35,465 bases of DNA from a virus: IMG/VR virus record IMGVR_UViG_3300042546_000214, positions 1-35,465 of that record; one strand, given 5' to 3'. The notes under the pieces were generated by a model, which was given only the letters and a program-made list of their open reading frames with translations, made no database searches and was not told the origin of the DNA. The position numbers and the translations under genes are program-made. Positions 1 to 8,626 of the stretch are shown piece by piece (the stretch's first letter is position 1; each line of letters starts with the position of its first letter).

Positions 1-1
1 T

Positions 2-1066
2 AATCCGGCTGGGTATTATTACAATGCAGTAAATGGACATTTTTATAGACCAGTTTCTACTACAATGTTTTACAGTGCAGCAAAGTCATCAGCTGCATCA
101 GAAGTATTCAAGGGTGTTAGTGGTTATTTAGTGACTATTACGTCACAGTCAGAACAAGATTTTATTGTGGCTAACGTGCCACAGAATAACATATGGTTTG
201 CATTATCAGATGTAGCACAGGAAGGTTACTGGAGAATAGATGCAGGTCCTGAGAATGGTACGTTAATTAAAACTGCTAACGGACAAACAGCAGGAAATAT
301 ATCAGGCCAGTATAATAACTGGTGTGGTGGTGAACCAAACAATGCTGGTGGTGAACACTATGCTGTTACTAAATGGGGTGGTGGTGGATGTTGGAATGAC
401 CTACCTAATAACTATAACTGTGCATATATAGTAGAGTTTGGTACTTGGACTAATCCAGCTGACGCTACCTTTACAGGTTTTTATACAGCAAATACTATAA
501 ACACTGTTGCTATAACAAATACTTTATCAGGGACAGTAACTATACCTACTTTAACATCTCGTCCTCTTTTAACTCTGTATAGAGTTGTAAACGGTTCAGA
601 TGTACTAGTTGACTACAAGACAGTAGCAACAAATGGGACTTATACTTTTACACTGCCTTATCAGAACTCAACTTATAAGTTAGTACCATCTTTAACTGTA
701 CAAGGTATAAACTCTACAGATTTTACACTTGCACTTAGTGAGGTTTTAAACATAAATACTCCTAATAATACTGCTCCTGGATTAGTTCTTACTGGAACTA
801 GACAGTGGAAAGCAGTAGATGTCAACCAAAACGGGGTACTTGACTTTGGTGACGCATATCTTATAGCCGCTCATAATACAGGTATGAGACTTATCACAAA
901 TGTTTTGTGGTTTGACTCCGGCACTTACGACACTATAACCAGAACTAACTTTGGGTTAGTTAATCCTGTCACATTTTTCACAATAAATGTTACAACATCT
1001 AATGTAACTCAGAACATAAAGTATTGTATACTAGGAGATACTAATCTATCTTCTTCATCTAATTAG
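2..1066 (+). CDS. C-type lectin-domain adhesin with dockerin-like C-terminal segment (5'-truncated)
   Basis: The frame is open from the left edge, so the gene starts outside the window; the first ATG at 65 is probably internal. The N-terminal part reads as a C-type lectin domain: GYLVTITSQSEQDF, then WFALSDVAQEGYWR, the EPNN sugar-binding signature and the closing WND with cysteines. About 150 residues of Thr/Asn-rich beta-type sequence follow. Near the C-terminus DVNQNGVLDFGDAYL resembles a calcium-binding dockerin/EF-hand repeat. Such domains on phage virions bind surface glycans, so this is probably a tail fibre or adhesin. It is the last rightward gene before a terminator and is probably late. 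The fold assignment is by motif; the virion location is inferred. Confidence 0.75.
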   Translation, partial: NPAGYYYNAVNGHFYRPVSTTMFYSAAKSSAASEVFKGVSGYLVTITSQSEQDFIVANVPQNNIWFALSDVAQEGYWRIDAGPENGTLIKTANGQTAGNISGQYNNWCGGEPNNAGGEHYAVTKWGGGGCWNDLPNNYNCAYIVEFGTWTNPADATFTGFYTANTINTVAITNTLSGTVTIPTLTSRPLLTLYRVVNGSDVLVDYKTVATNGTYTFTLPYQNSTYKLVPSLTVQGINSTDFTLALSEVLNINTPNNTAPGLVLTGTRQWKAVDVNQNGVLDFGDAYLIAAHNTGMRLITNVLWFDSGTYDTITRTNFGLVNPVTFFTINVTTSNVTQNIKYCILGDTNLSSSSN

Positions 1067-1090
1067 TCCCAGCAGAGGATACAGTAATAA

Positions 1091-1120
1091 AAGACCGGTG
1101 AGAGAAATCCCACCGGTCTT
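1091..1120. terminator. Bidirectional intrinsic terminator between convergent genes
   Basis: A perfect 10-bp stem, AAGACCGGTG paired with CACCGGTCTT around a 10-nt loop. A run of T follows it on the plus strand and a run of A precedes it, which gives a U-tract on the minus strand. It sits between the converging adhesin and VWA genes, so it can end both transcripts. Confidence 0.85.
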
Positions 1121-1126
1121 ACTGTT

Positions 1127-2638
1127 TTATTTGGTTACTGTATTACCTTGTTGATCTACCAAAGATATCTTAGATCCGTCAAATACAATTACTTGACCTT
1201 TCTGAGAATATTGTCTGATAACATCAGAAGCAAAACTATTGAAGCGTGCTCCTTCTAAACCTATAAAGAAAGCTTTATCAGAGTAGATACTGCAATGATC
1301 TTCAGCATCTGTAATAACCAGTGCATTACGGTCATTTCTAACAATACTATCAACTGCAGTATTAATAGTTGTACCGCCACCACAGTCTATCATTGCAATA
1401 GACATGATGTCGTTACGCCATTTCTTAACTCTGGTATCAAATAAGTATACTTCGTTAAGCATATCCATTTCTTTAAGCTTGGCTATCATAGACTTAGCAA
1501 AGTCTATACGTCTGATGTGACCACCTTGTTCATCTCTTGCACCACAGTTACTAGACATAGATCCTGAAATATCTACATAGACATCTATTTTGCCAACATT
1601 CTTGGTTTCTTTAACCTGAATGTCTTCGGCAAAGATTTTACGTAGTTTAGGATGGAGCAGTTCATACTCGTCTAAACCAGATACATCTTGTGCATTGAAT
1701 AGATCATCATAAGTAGTAATCTTACGAGAAGAAAAGTAACTGGTACTCTTATCAAGTATCTTCTTTAGCTTCTCTTTAAGACTATTCATAGACATCCTAA
1801 TATTAGCTAGCTGAGCTGCAACTGTTCTAATATAATCAGGACTTACTTTTGCTGCACCATTGCTACTACCAGGTTCAGATGCTTGTTCAAACATACGTTC
1901 CTGTACCTCATTTTCCATGTTATCATCTAACTGATTACATGTTTGCTGAGCTTGATCCATTGCACGATCCAATGCACGTTTACTATTTTGACTGTTAAAG
2001 AGTTTATCAAGTGCTTGTTCACAAGCATTGTTAAAGTCATTACCGTCTTGCATAGCATTCTGAATATCTTGAGCAGCATTTGGGTCAACATATTCAAGCT
2101 GAGTTAACTGCATTAAATAATATAACATCATGTTACGGGTAAATACAGCTGACTTAAGATTACTATGTTCAGTCATAATTTTACCTACAGGATTGTTGGC
2201 TTTTTCCAAGAACTTATATCTAACCTGATTCTCTGCTGTACGATCTTCAAACTTAAGTCGGTCTATCTTATTGTAATACATCTTAAAGATGTCGTATTTA
2301 AGATGCTGAGGAAACTTCTTGTAGTTATCCTGAAGTTTTTGCCAAAAAGCATTCATATCAGGCTTTTTGTCTTCATCTAGCTTTTTAAAGCTGACAGTTT
2401 GAGAGAAGTGTTTAAACTCATCTTTCATTGAGTTCATGTCAGCAATAGCTACATCAACGATCTTTTTCAGTCTTGCTTCGTCAATATAGTGAATGTGAGG
2501 TTTAATAAGATCAGGTCTTTTGTAAAACTGAAGCTTACCAAACAAGCCTTCACTGTCCTTATAGTGAGTCTGTATCTCACCCTTTTTTACTTTTTCAAGA
2601 ATGGTATACACATTCTTGTACTGTTTGGCACTTGCCAT
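1127..2638 (-). CDS. VWA-domain protein, partner of the adjacent MoxR-type ATPase
   Basis: 503 residues. The first ~340 are helical and charged. The C-terminal part is a von Willebrand factor A fold with a complete MIDAS metal site: DISGSMSS (residues 356-363), a GGGTT loop (420-424) and ITDAED (442-447). A MoxR-type AAA+ ATPase lies directly upstream on the same strand. Cellular pairs of this kind (MoxR/VWA, RavA/ViaA, CobS/CobT) remodel proteins or insert metals; what the phage pair does is unknown. The gene ends 7 nt from the shared terminator, so it is the last gene of the leftward transcript. The domain call is firm; the function is inferred. Confidence 0.85.
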   Translation of the reverse strand: MASAKQYKNVYTILEKVKKGEIQTHYKDSEGLFGKLQFYKRPDLIKPHIHYIDEARLKKIVDVAIADMNSMKDEFKHFSQTVSFKKLDEDKKPDMNAFWQKLQDNYKKFPQHLKYDIFKMYYNKIDRLKFEDRTAENQVRYKFLEKANNPVGKIMTEHSNLKSAVFTRNMMLYYLMQLTQLEYVDPNAAQDIQNAMQDGNDFNNACEQALDKLFNSQNSKRALDRAMDQAQQTCNQLDDNMENEVQERMFEQASEPGSSNGAAKVSPDYIRTVAAQLANIRMSMNSLKEKLKKILDKSTSYFSSRKITTYDDLFNAQDVSGLDEYELLHPKLRKIFAEDIQVKETKNVGKIDVYVDISGSMSSNCGARDEQGGHIRRIDFAKSMIAKLKEMDMLNEVYLFDTRVKKWRNDIMSIAMIDCGGGTTINTAVDSIVRNDRNALVITDAEDHCSIYSDKAFFIGLEGARFNSFASDVIRQYSQKGQVIVFDGSKISLVDQQGNTVTK

Positions 2639-2672
2639 AAATAAATGTTTTAAGGTGATCCCTATAAGGTAA

Positions 2673-2689
2673 CCGGGAACTAGTCCCGG
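2673..2689 (-). other. Hairpin between ATPase and VWA genes
   Basis: CCGGGA and TCCCGG form a short perfect stem in the 75-nt gap between the ATPase stop and the VWA start. No U-tract follows on the minus strand, so it is not a classical terminator. It may be an RNA-processing or attenuating element; nothing shows which. Confidence 0.3.
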
Positions 2690-2713
2690 CTCCTAAGGGT
2701 ATGCTACTAGGGC

Positions 2714-4036
2714 TTACATGTTTGTTTCTGCTTCCATCAAAGCGTCAAACTCCTCGCTAGACTGGTAGTCTTTACGAGCTGGATGTGTGCTTAGGATATA
2801 CTGCATAGAGATCTCAATTTCTTCTACCTGTGTTTCATCCATAATACCACGGGAAACATAAGTATTAACTAGAGATTCTATATCTGCAATAGACAGTTCT
2901 AACTGTTCATTGGTAGTATAGCTGTGAAGCATTTCTACTTTTGACATTACAGCTTTGACTTCAGGACTCATCAGTTTGTTCTGAAGTTCAGAACCAGCTG
3001 ACTGTGAGATCATTATCTGAGCTGTTTTAACTAAAGCCTTGTCTACACTGATATCCCATATATAGGATACAGCTTTAGCAAGCCTTGGTACAAATGTCAA
3101 AGTACGATCTGAGCTACCTTTGTAACCAACTTCTAAGTACTTCTCAAGCTTATTTACTGGAATTTCTACCTGCTCAATTTCTGCACCAGATGGAATACCA
3201 ATAGTAAATTTCTCACGGTAGTTACGTGCTCCTTTGTTGTAGTACTTAACAAGCTCACCTGCAGATACACGGTTAACTGTCATTTTCAGCATGAAACGGT
3301 CCCAGAAAGGTGAGTTGGTCTCATCTTTAGGGATCTCATTACAGGTTGCAATGAATAGCTTCCATTTACAGGGGATCTTGTGTTTACCATTAAATAAGAA
3401 ACGCTCGTTCATAACACCGAGCATTGCGTTACGGATAGCTGAGCTGGCTTTATCTACCTCGTTAATGATTACTATCTCTGCGTCTGCTATAGGAGTATTT
3501 AGCTCGTATTTGTTTTCAGTAAAGAGCTTACTTAAATCAGGAATACCTTTTACTTCTGATGCTTTGGTTCCTTCATCAGTCTCCAGGATATAAATCTTGT
3601 TAGCAAAATCCTGGGCAGTCATCTTTCCGTCTTTGTTCAGCCAAGCTTTGGCATACTCTAAAACAGTTTTGGTCTTTGCAACACCGGGTTCACCAATAAG
3701 CAGACAGGGAAGACCTGTTGATTCTGCCAATGCCAGCATTTTAAATACCTCTTCTTTGTTAATTAAAGAAGTTTCAATGTTACGCACTTCTTGCGTTGTT
3801 CTTTTAGTGATAGTCTTCACTTTAGACATGTTTTCTTTGTTTGTAATGTTAGGACTTGGATTTACTTGCGTCTGTACAGATTGCTGTACAGGATTTATAT
3901 TTGTTGTAGGTGATGTATGTCTTACCCACCTTTGTACTCCGTTATAGTTTCTGGTTATCCACCAGTTTCCATCATTGCCTCTTCTTACAGTATTTTCTGA
4001 AAAAGATGTAGCACTTTCTGTAGGACTTGGTCTCAT
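2714..4036 (-). CDS. MoxR-type AAA+ ATPase
   Basis: 440 residues from the chosen start. The first ~70 are Ser/Thr/Asn/Gln-rich and look disordered, with one aromatic patch (NWWITRNYNGVQRWVR). The AAA+ core has Walker A GEPGVAKT (about 115-122), Walker B IVIINEVD (188-195), sensor 1 FIATCNE (228-234) and an arginine finger in FWDRF (about 247). The order and spacing fit the MoxR/CbbQ clade, which works with VWA proteins such as the one encoded next. The frame stays open to an ATG at 4186, but that start would overlap the upstream gene by ~146 nt; the ATG at 4036 lies 4 nt after that gene's stop and is preferred. Confidence 0.85.
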   Translation of the reverse strand: MRPSPTESATSFSENTVRRGNDGNWWITRNYNGVQRWVRHTSPTTNINPVQQSVQTQVNPSPNITNKENMSKVKTITKRTTQEVRNIETSLINKEEVFKMLALAESTGLPCLLIGEPGVAKTKTVLEYAKAWLNKDGKMTAQDFANKIYILETDEGTKASEVKGIPDLSKLFTENKYELNTPIADAEIVIINEVDKASSAIRNAMLGVMNERFLFNGKHKIPCKWKLFIATCNEIPKDETNSPFWDRFMLKMTVNRVSAGELVKYYNKGARNYREKFTIGIPSGAEIEQVEIPVNKLEKYLEVGYKGSSDRTLTFVPRLAKAVSYIWDISVDKALVKTAQIMISQSAGSELQNKLMSPEVKAVMSKVEMLHSYTTNEQLELSIADIESLVNTYVSRGIMDETQVEEIEISMQYILSTHPARKDYQSSEEFDALMEAETNM

Positions 4037-4040
4037 GGTG

Positions 4041-4397
4041 TTAGAGGTTGACGAAGGCTGAGAGGTCGTCTGCGGTTTGATCAGCTCCCACTGTTGTGTA
4101 CTTGTCATCCACTGGTACCACTGGTTCATGTGATAAACTTGTTGTCCTAGTAGGTTTCGATATTTCGGTTTCCACAGTGGTCTCATTAGTATCGTCTATT
4201 ACATTAAAGATGATTACAGATGTCTCAGCATCTTTTAGTTTAGGATGCTTACGGATCATAGCAATCTGCTGATCTTTAGCTCCGTATTTCTCTTGGATAC
4301 TTCCATATCCAAGGTCATCACGTTTTAACCAAGTAAAACCGTTATTGAGGTCTTCTAAGATCTGTGATACATACAGATCTACTTTGTTTACTGCCAT
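4041..4397 (-). CDS. Hypothetical protein, 118 aa
   Basis: Not recognised. The first ~60 residues look folded (MAVNKVDLYVSQILEDLNNG, then a basic KDQQIAMIRKHPKL stretch). The second half is rich in Thr, Asp and Val and is probably flexible. It is tightly linked to the ATPase (4-nt gap), which suggests co-translation and perhaps a shared role with the ATPase/VWA pair. The leader before the ATG is AT-rich with no Shine-Dalgarno, as elsewhere in this genome. Confidence 0.7.
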   Translation of the reverse strand: MAVNKVDLYVSQILEDLNNGFTWLKRDDLGYGSIQEKYGAKDQQIAMIRKHPKLKDAETSVIIFNVIDDTNETTVETEISKPTRTTSLSHEPVVPVDDKYTTVGADQTADDLSAFVNL

Positions 4398-4423
4398 AGT
4401 AGTTGTTATTAAAAATTATTAGA

Positions 4424-4999
4424 TTAATAGATTTCAAAGCCTCCACAGTTTCTAAGGAATGTAATCCATTCTTTTATTCTGCCGTAGCTAGTACTGTGAG
4501 ATGTCTGCATTATGAGACCGTCTTCCATTACTACAGAAGCATGGAGTACAGTTCCAAATGGATATTTTTCGTTAAGTATATCTTCGGTTTCTTTACCTAC
4601 AAACCGACCGTCTGTAGTAACCCAGCAACCAAGGTTTAGATATATTATATCGTCATCTTCTTTAAGATGTTGACTTAATTCAGAGTTGATATAATCTTCT
4701 ATACAATCTGCCAACTTATTACACATTTCAGGATTGCGTAACCCTCCTCCGGAGTTTTCACCCCAACGAGATGTATTAATCCTAAGCTTATACTTTTGCT
4801 GTACTACGTCACAGATTGCATGTATAGGTCTCCAACCCCACCAGTTTGAAGAGAAATATTCACCGGGGTTTTCTTCACGGTATTTACTCCATGCTTCCCA
4901 GTAAGATTCTTTTTCTGCTTCAGAAGCAACACTATGATCTATATGAGCTGGACGTTCTGAATTTATTACAGGATTCAGTCCTGTGATATCTACTCCCAT
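4424..4999 (-). CDS. Conserved-looking phage hypothetical protein, 191 aa
   Basis: No function recognised. It begins MGVDITGLNP and carries several Trp- and Gly-rich blocks (NWWGWRPIHAICD, RWGENSGGGLRNPEMCN) and ends with an SHSTSYGRIKEWITFLRNCGGF block. The composition suggests a soluble globular protein. No signal peptide or membrane segment is visible. It lies one nucleotide after the UDG stop, so the two are probably co-translated in the replication/repair block. Confidence 0.7.
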   Translation of the reverse strand: MGVDITGLNPVINSERPAHIDHSVASEAEKESYWEAWSKYREENPGEYFSSNWWGWRPIHAICDVVQQKYKLRINTSRWGENSGGGLRNPEMCNKLADCIEDYINSELSQHLKEDDDIIYLNLGCWVTTDGRFVGKETEDILNEKYPFGTVLHASVVMEDGLIMQTSHSTSYGRIKEWITFLRNCGGFEIY

Positions 5000-5000
5000 G

Positions 5001-5717
5001 TTACCATTGGATTTTGTACTGAGGACCGTTCATCTTTACAATAAGCTCATTGGCTTTATTAAAGATGTCGTTACAGTCCCAGGTGGTTTTAGTATATGCA
5101 GCCGATGCAGGATGGCTTGCTTTTAAGATGTAGTGATTTTGGCCTATAATAGATTCTAGTTCTTGGGCTTTGGCTCCCAGTAACATAAAGATTAGACCTG
5201 AATTAGTCAGGCTTAACATATCTATTACATAAACTATAAAGTCTTTCCAGATATCATAGTGTGTACCTACCTTATCCATCTGCGTTGTTAGTGCACTGTT
5301 AAGAAGAAGTACGCCTTGATTAGCCCATCTGGTTAGATCTGGATCTTGATGTGTAGGGTATCCTTGATATACCGTTTCCTCTATGGCCTCAAATATGTTT
5401 TTAAGGCTGGGTTGTGTCTTCATAGTTAAACCGCAAGAGAACGCTAGGCCATCTGCTACGCCAAAATGTGGATAGGGATCTTGACCTATAATGATGACTT
5501 TAAGATCTTTCTCAGGACATTCTTCAAATGCCCGGAATACGTTTTTTAGTGGGGGAGTGAATCTCTTTCCCGCATCTCTTTCTAGAAGAAGGGCGTCAAG
5601 GATCTTGTCAAAGTCAGAGCTTTGGATAAAGCTTCTGAGCTTTGTAGACCACCCAGAAGGCGTTAGTTTTTCAACAAGCTTGCATTTTATTTCTGCAAGG
5701 TCTACAGTTTGTGTCAT
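5001..5717 (-). CDS. ung: Uracil-DNA glycosylase, family 1
   Basis: 238 residues, the usual length for family 1 UDG, which removes uracil from DNA in base excision repair. The water-activating loop GQDPYPH is at 78-84 with catalytic Asp80, followed by GVADGLAFS. LLLNSALTT (about 138-145) matches the uracil-binding strand, and the DNA-intercalating loop is HPASAA (202-207) in place of the usual HPSPLS, keeping the catalytic His. UDG is a recurrent gene of crAss-like phages. It overlaps no neighbour and is followed 1 nt later by the next gene. High confidence. Confidence 0.95.
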   Translation of the reverse strand: MTQTVDLAEIKCKLVEKLTPSGWSTKLRSFIQSSDFDKILDALLLERDAGKRFTPPLKNVFRAFEECPEKDLKVIIIGQDPYPHFGVADGLAFSCGLTMKTQPSLKNIFEAIEETVYQGYPTHQDPDLTRWANQGVLLLNSALTTQMDKVGTHYDIWKDFIVYVIDMLSLTNSGLIFMLLGAKAQELESIIGQNHYILKASHPASAAYTKTTWDCNDIFNKANELIVKMNGPQYKIQW

Positions 5718-5753
5718 AAAAGTTGTCTAAATTTGTTACAAAATATTAAACGT

Positions 5754-6044
5754 ATGGCTAACATCTACACAACGATAAAGAGAGATACTACCTTTGATAT
5801 AACTGTTGGTGGCAACACTCTTATCAATTTTCAGAGCTTACTTCTTTTTCTTTTATCTGATAAAACACAGGAAGAAATAGATATTGCTCGTGAAAAAATT
5901 ATGAAACAAGAGTATGATGAAGAGTGGTATAAACACTTTGCATTTATTACTATTATGATTAACGTAATAGAACGCACTGCTCATGAAAAAGGACTTACTG
6001 TTCAGGAAAATCTTGATGAACAAGATTCTACTACCACACAGTAA
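5754..6044 (+). CDS. Hypothetical protein, 96 aa, on the opposite strand to its neighbours
   Basis: Not recognised. It is the only plus-strand gene in the first leftward block. The frame is open from 5709, but that start lies inside the UDG gene; ATG 5754 (MANIYTTIKRDTTFDITVGG) follows an AT-rich leader. The protein has a hydrophobic LLLFLL segment, a helical charged middle and an acidic tail. It overlaps the 3' end of the convergent 6031-6426 gene by 14 nt. Coding status is supported by composition and a clean start, not by homology. Confidence 0.55.
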   Translation: MANIYTTIKRDTTFDITVGGNTLINFQSLLLFLLSDKTQEEIDIAREKIMKQEYDEEWYKHFAFITIMINVIERTAHEKGLTVQENLDEQDSTTTQ

Positions 6045-6426
6045 ATCCTACTTCTTCTCCTATTTCTATACAAGCTTGTATAGCTAGGCTAAGTTCTTCT
6101 CTTGAACATTCACCAAAGCTTTTAGCAAGAAAGTATTCTTTACCAGATACTTCTCTTGCTATACACAAGCCTGCTCTATCTTTTACAAGTAGTTTCATAT
6201 TTTCTACTGTTTCTCCTACATGCATAGCAAGCTGTCTGATTATTACATGCAGCTTAGCTAGTTGTGGAAGGGTACCATCATCATGTTGTGTCTCATAAAA
6301 AGACTCAACTATAGTACCGTCAGGTATATGGCTTACAAACAATTCATATTGTTTGGAAAACCCGAGCGTTTGTAGCTCGAGTCTTCCATTACGTTTAATA
6401 TATTTAGCTGTGAAGTGTTGGTTCAT
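6031..6426 (-). CDS. Putative NinB-like recombination protein
   Basis: 131 residues. The pattern of a short beta N-terminus, the helix LPQLAKLHVIIRQLAMHVG, then SREELSLAIQACIEIGEEVG is reminiscent of lambda NinB/Orf-type recombination mediators, where a similar C-terminal helix pair is followed by a gene-end GF or GV. It lies next to the helicase and one gene away from UDG, which fits a recombination role. It overlaps the helicase stop by 23 nt. The resemblance is weak and by eye; a structure prediction could settle it. Confidence 0.4.
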   Translation of the reverse strand: MNQHFTAKYIKRNGRLELQTLGFSKQYELFVSHIPDGTIVESFYETQHDDGTLPQLAKLHVIIRQLAMHVGETVENMKLLVKDRAGLCIAREVSGKEYFLAKSFGECSREELSLAIQACIEIGEEVGFTVW

Positions 6427-7537
6427 AGGATGAAAGGTTTACTTCATGATACTTGATCTTTGTAGGATCAAGATCTTTAAGAGCTTCGTTTACCCAACGC
6501 TCATCTACAGTACCTTGATAACACAGGATATGGATTATAGCTGTATCATCAGGATTAAGTCTGAGTAGTCTTCCTATTCTTTGGGATGACTTACGTTCAT
6601 TACCGTATGCATGTAAGATTATACCGGCTCTTAAATTAGGTATGTTTACACCTTCATTAAGCTGTAATACACAAGAGAGTTTATCTATTTGTCCTTTCTT
6701 GAACTTTTCTAGATTCTCTTCTGCGTTTGGATTCTCAGAGTGCACACTGTGTTTACATAATCTGTCTGCCTGAGCTTGGGTATTACAGAATACTATACAT
6801 TTATCTTCTATCTCAGTTAGTAAATACTTGGCATATGTTTCTTTGGTTTTAAAATCCATCATAACTCTCATACGCATAACAGAAGCTATCTGTTCCTGCT
6901 TTTTTGTTTGAGCTTCAAGGATTCTACGGCTCCAGTAATCATAGCTTTTCTTTTCTGAAGTATAGAAACTACTGTCTTTTAGATTTACAGGTATATTATT
7001 ATCTGATCCTAAGGGTAGCTTGTGTATAAAAATTCTATAATCGTTTAAGATATCATCATCTATAGCATCATCAGTAATATACTTGTACATGATAGGGCAG
7101 TATTTCATAACCATACGGCCTTTTTCACTTTGAGCATATCTTGGAGGAGTACCGGTTAATCCCAGTATTCTACCTTGATAGTTTGCCAAGAATGTTTCAT
7201 GTGATTCTAATAGACTATGACATTCATCCAGCACAACTACATCAAAGTTGTGAGGGTTAAATTTGTTTAAAGAGAGATACGTTGTAAAGGTGGTTTTATC
7301 CATTACTTCTGTAGGTATACCAAACTTTACAGCGTCATCTTTCCAGGTTTCAAATATGCTAAGCTTAGGTGCTACTACGAGCACGTTAAGCTTATACATA
7401 TTATTTTCTTGTAACTGATTTAGGTATCTGAGACCAATGAGAGTTTTTCCAACACCCATGGAGATACCCATACCAGAACGGGTATACTTTGTAGCTATAT
7501 CCAGGGCTTGTTGCTGGACTTCTTCTCTTTTATTCAT
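6404..7537 (-). CDS. SF2 DNA helicase (UvsW/SNF2-like)
   Basis: 377 residues with both RecA-like domains. Motif I is SMGVGKT (26-32), motif II DECH (104-107), motif III GLTGTPP (126-132), motif IV around CIVFCNTQ (247-254), motif V LNEGVNIP and motif VI QRIGRLLR (319-326). This is an ATP-driven duplex DNA translocase, of the kind used for origin melting, branch migration or fork remodelling; crAss-like phages usually carry one. The compact size and the DECH box favour a UvsW-like enzyme over a full SNF2 protein. It overlaps its neighbours at both ends (4 nt upstream, 23 nt downstream), so it is translationally coupled. Confidence 0.9.
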   Translation of the reverse strand: MNKREEVQQQALDIATKYTRSGMGISMGVGKTLIGLRYLNQLQENNMYKLNVLVVAPKLSIFETWKDDAVKFGIPTEVMDKTTFTTYLSLNKFNPHNFDVVVLDECHSLLESHETFLANYQGRILGLTGTPPRYAQSEKGRMVMKYCPIMYKYITDDAIDDDILNDYRIFIHKLPLGSDNNIPVNLKDSSFYTSEKKSYDYWSRRILEAQTKKQEQIASVMRMRVMMDFKTKETYAKYLLTEIEDKCIVFCNTQAQADRLCKHSVHSENPNAEENLEKFKKGQIDKLSCVLQLNEGVNIPNLRAGIILHAYGNERKSSQRIGRLLRLNPDDTAIIHILCYQGTVDERWVNEALKDLDPTKIKYHEVNLSSYEPTLHS

Positions 7538-8016
7538 AGTTCAAAATCTTCTTCTAAATACTGATCTTCTTGAAACACTACTTCTATTTTCATAAGGTCT
7601 CCGTAGTCATCATATACTGCATAGACAGGATAAAAACCATCACCCCAAGCAGTACGGAATGCTACACCTGCTCCTTCGTGTCCCATTTTAAACTTGAGAG
7701 AACCATGACCTCTATCTGATAAAGTAGCTTTAGCACAAGCGTTGTAACTAAATGGATTGTTTACTGGGTGAGCCTTCATTTCTTCCCATTCACCAGTTGC
7801 ATTAAGTTGGTTCATTGTTAAACCATACTTAGGTATGACTTGCTCGTAATTAGCAAAGTCTTTACGGTATTGAAGAGTATCACTAGTATCTTTATGTTTA
7901 TAGATACGTATGTCTTCAAAGTCTTCTTTTTCCCACTCGCTATCTATATAGCAGGGATCACATAAGAGCAGCTGACCTGAGTCTACTGCTACATGGCCGA
8001 TGAGTTCTAGTTCCAT
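7534..8016 (-). CDS. DUF4241-like hypothetical protein
   Basis: 160 residues. The opening VAVDSGQLLLCDPCYI and the closing GAGVAFRTAWGDGFYPVYAVYD resemble DUF4241-type proteins found in bacteria and phages; the function of that family is not known. The protein is soluble with no signal peptide. The stop overlaps the helicase start by 4 nt (ATGA-type coupling), placing it in the replication operon. Confidence 0.65.
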   Translation of the reverse strand: MELELIGHVAVDSGQLLLCDPCYIDSEWEKEDFEDIRIYKHKDTSDTLQYRKDFANYEQVIPKYGLTMNQLNATGEWEEMKAHPVNNPFSYNACAKATLSDRGHGSLKFKMGHEGAGVAFRTAWGDGFYPVYAVYDDYGDLMKIEVVFQEDQYLEEDFEL

Positions 8017-8022
8017 GTTTAA

Positions 8023-8409
8023 TTAGTTTAATCGGTTTTCTGATAGACCAAGTTCTTTAGCAGCTTCAGGATTTTCTTCTATCCAGCGGTGACAAGTTCT
8101 GCATACAGCTAGCCAGGTAGATATCTTAAGATGATTCTCACCTCTGCCTGCCATATGATGAACATCTGTTGCATCACCAGTACATCCTGGTAGTTTGGCT
8201 TTACATCTAGGATAGATTACAAGAAATGCTGCACGTTTTTTAGAGTATTCATCCATTGTCTCACGCATCTTTTTAGATACAGGTGAGATCTTTTTAGGAG
8301 GCTCTAATCTGTACCAGCATTCCTTGCAATACTTTTCCTTACCGTGTGATTTCCAGATTGTTTTTTTCTCTTTACAACCATTACAGGTCTTGAGTTTCGT
8401 TTGTAACAT
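8023..8409 (-). CDS. HNH-type zinc-binding nuclease (NinG/Rap-like)
   Basis: 128 residues. The N-terminal zinc ribbon has CNGC and CKEC pairs. The C-terminal HNH fold is visible as CKAKLPGC (zinc knuckle), DVHHMAGRG (first His pair) and LAVCRTCHRWIEENP (second zinc pair plus catalytic-region His). This arrangement occurs in lambda NinG/Rap-type recombination nucleases and in phage HNH proteins. A role in processing recombination or replication intermediates fits the neighbours. A homing endonuclease is less likely because the gene sits inside a tight operon. Confidence 0.75.
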   Translation of the reverse strand: MLQTKLKTCNGCKEKKTIWKSHGKEKYCKECWYRLEPPKKISPVSKKMRETMDEYSKKRAAFLVIYPRCKAKLPGCTGDATDVHHMAGRGENHLKISTWLAVCRTCHRWIEENPEAAKELGLSENRLN

Positions 8410-8611
8410 CTGGATCTGATTTAGTTGTTTTTCTACTAATGATAATGCTGCTCTTAGAACTTATACCTAGAACACTGATTGGTTCACGACTAACCTGTAG
8501 TGTTACAGTATCTAGATCTACTAATCTGTTAAGAAGAAGAAAATCTGTTTCGTTATCCGGCACCAGTATTAACTGAGTGGTATCATCATTAGTTACAAAT
8601 GCATGTCTCAT
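8381..8611 (-). CDS. Hypothetical protein, 76 aa
   Basis: Not recognised. A small protein of mixed beta character (TQLILVPDNETDFLLLNRLVD) with a Ser/Lys/Thr-rich tail. It overlaps the downstream HNH gene by 29 nt in another frame and is preceded by a 15-nt gap from the next gene, which supports its being a true operon member. Confidence 0.6.
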   Translation of the reverse strand: MRHAFVTNDDTTQLILVPDNETDFLLLNRLVDLDTVTLQVSREPISVLGISSKSSIIISRKTTKSDPDVTNETQDL

Positions 8612-8626
8612 AGGATGGATTTAGTT

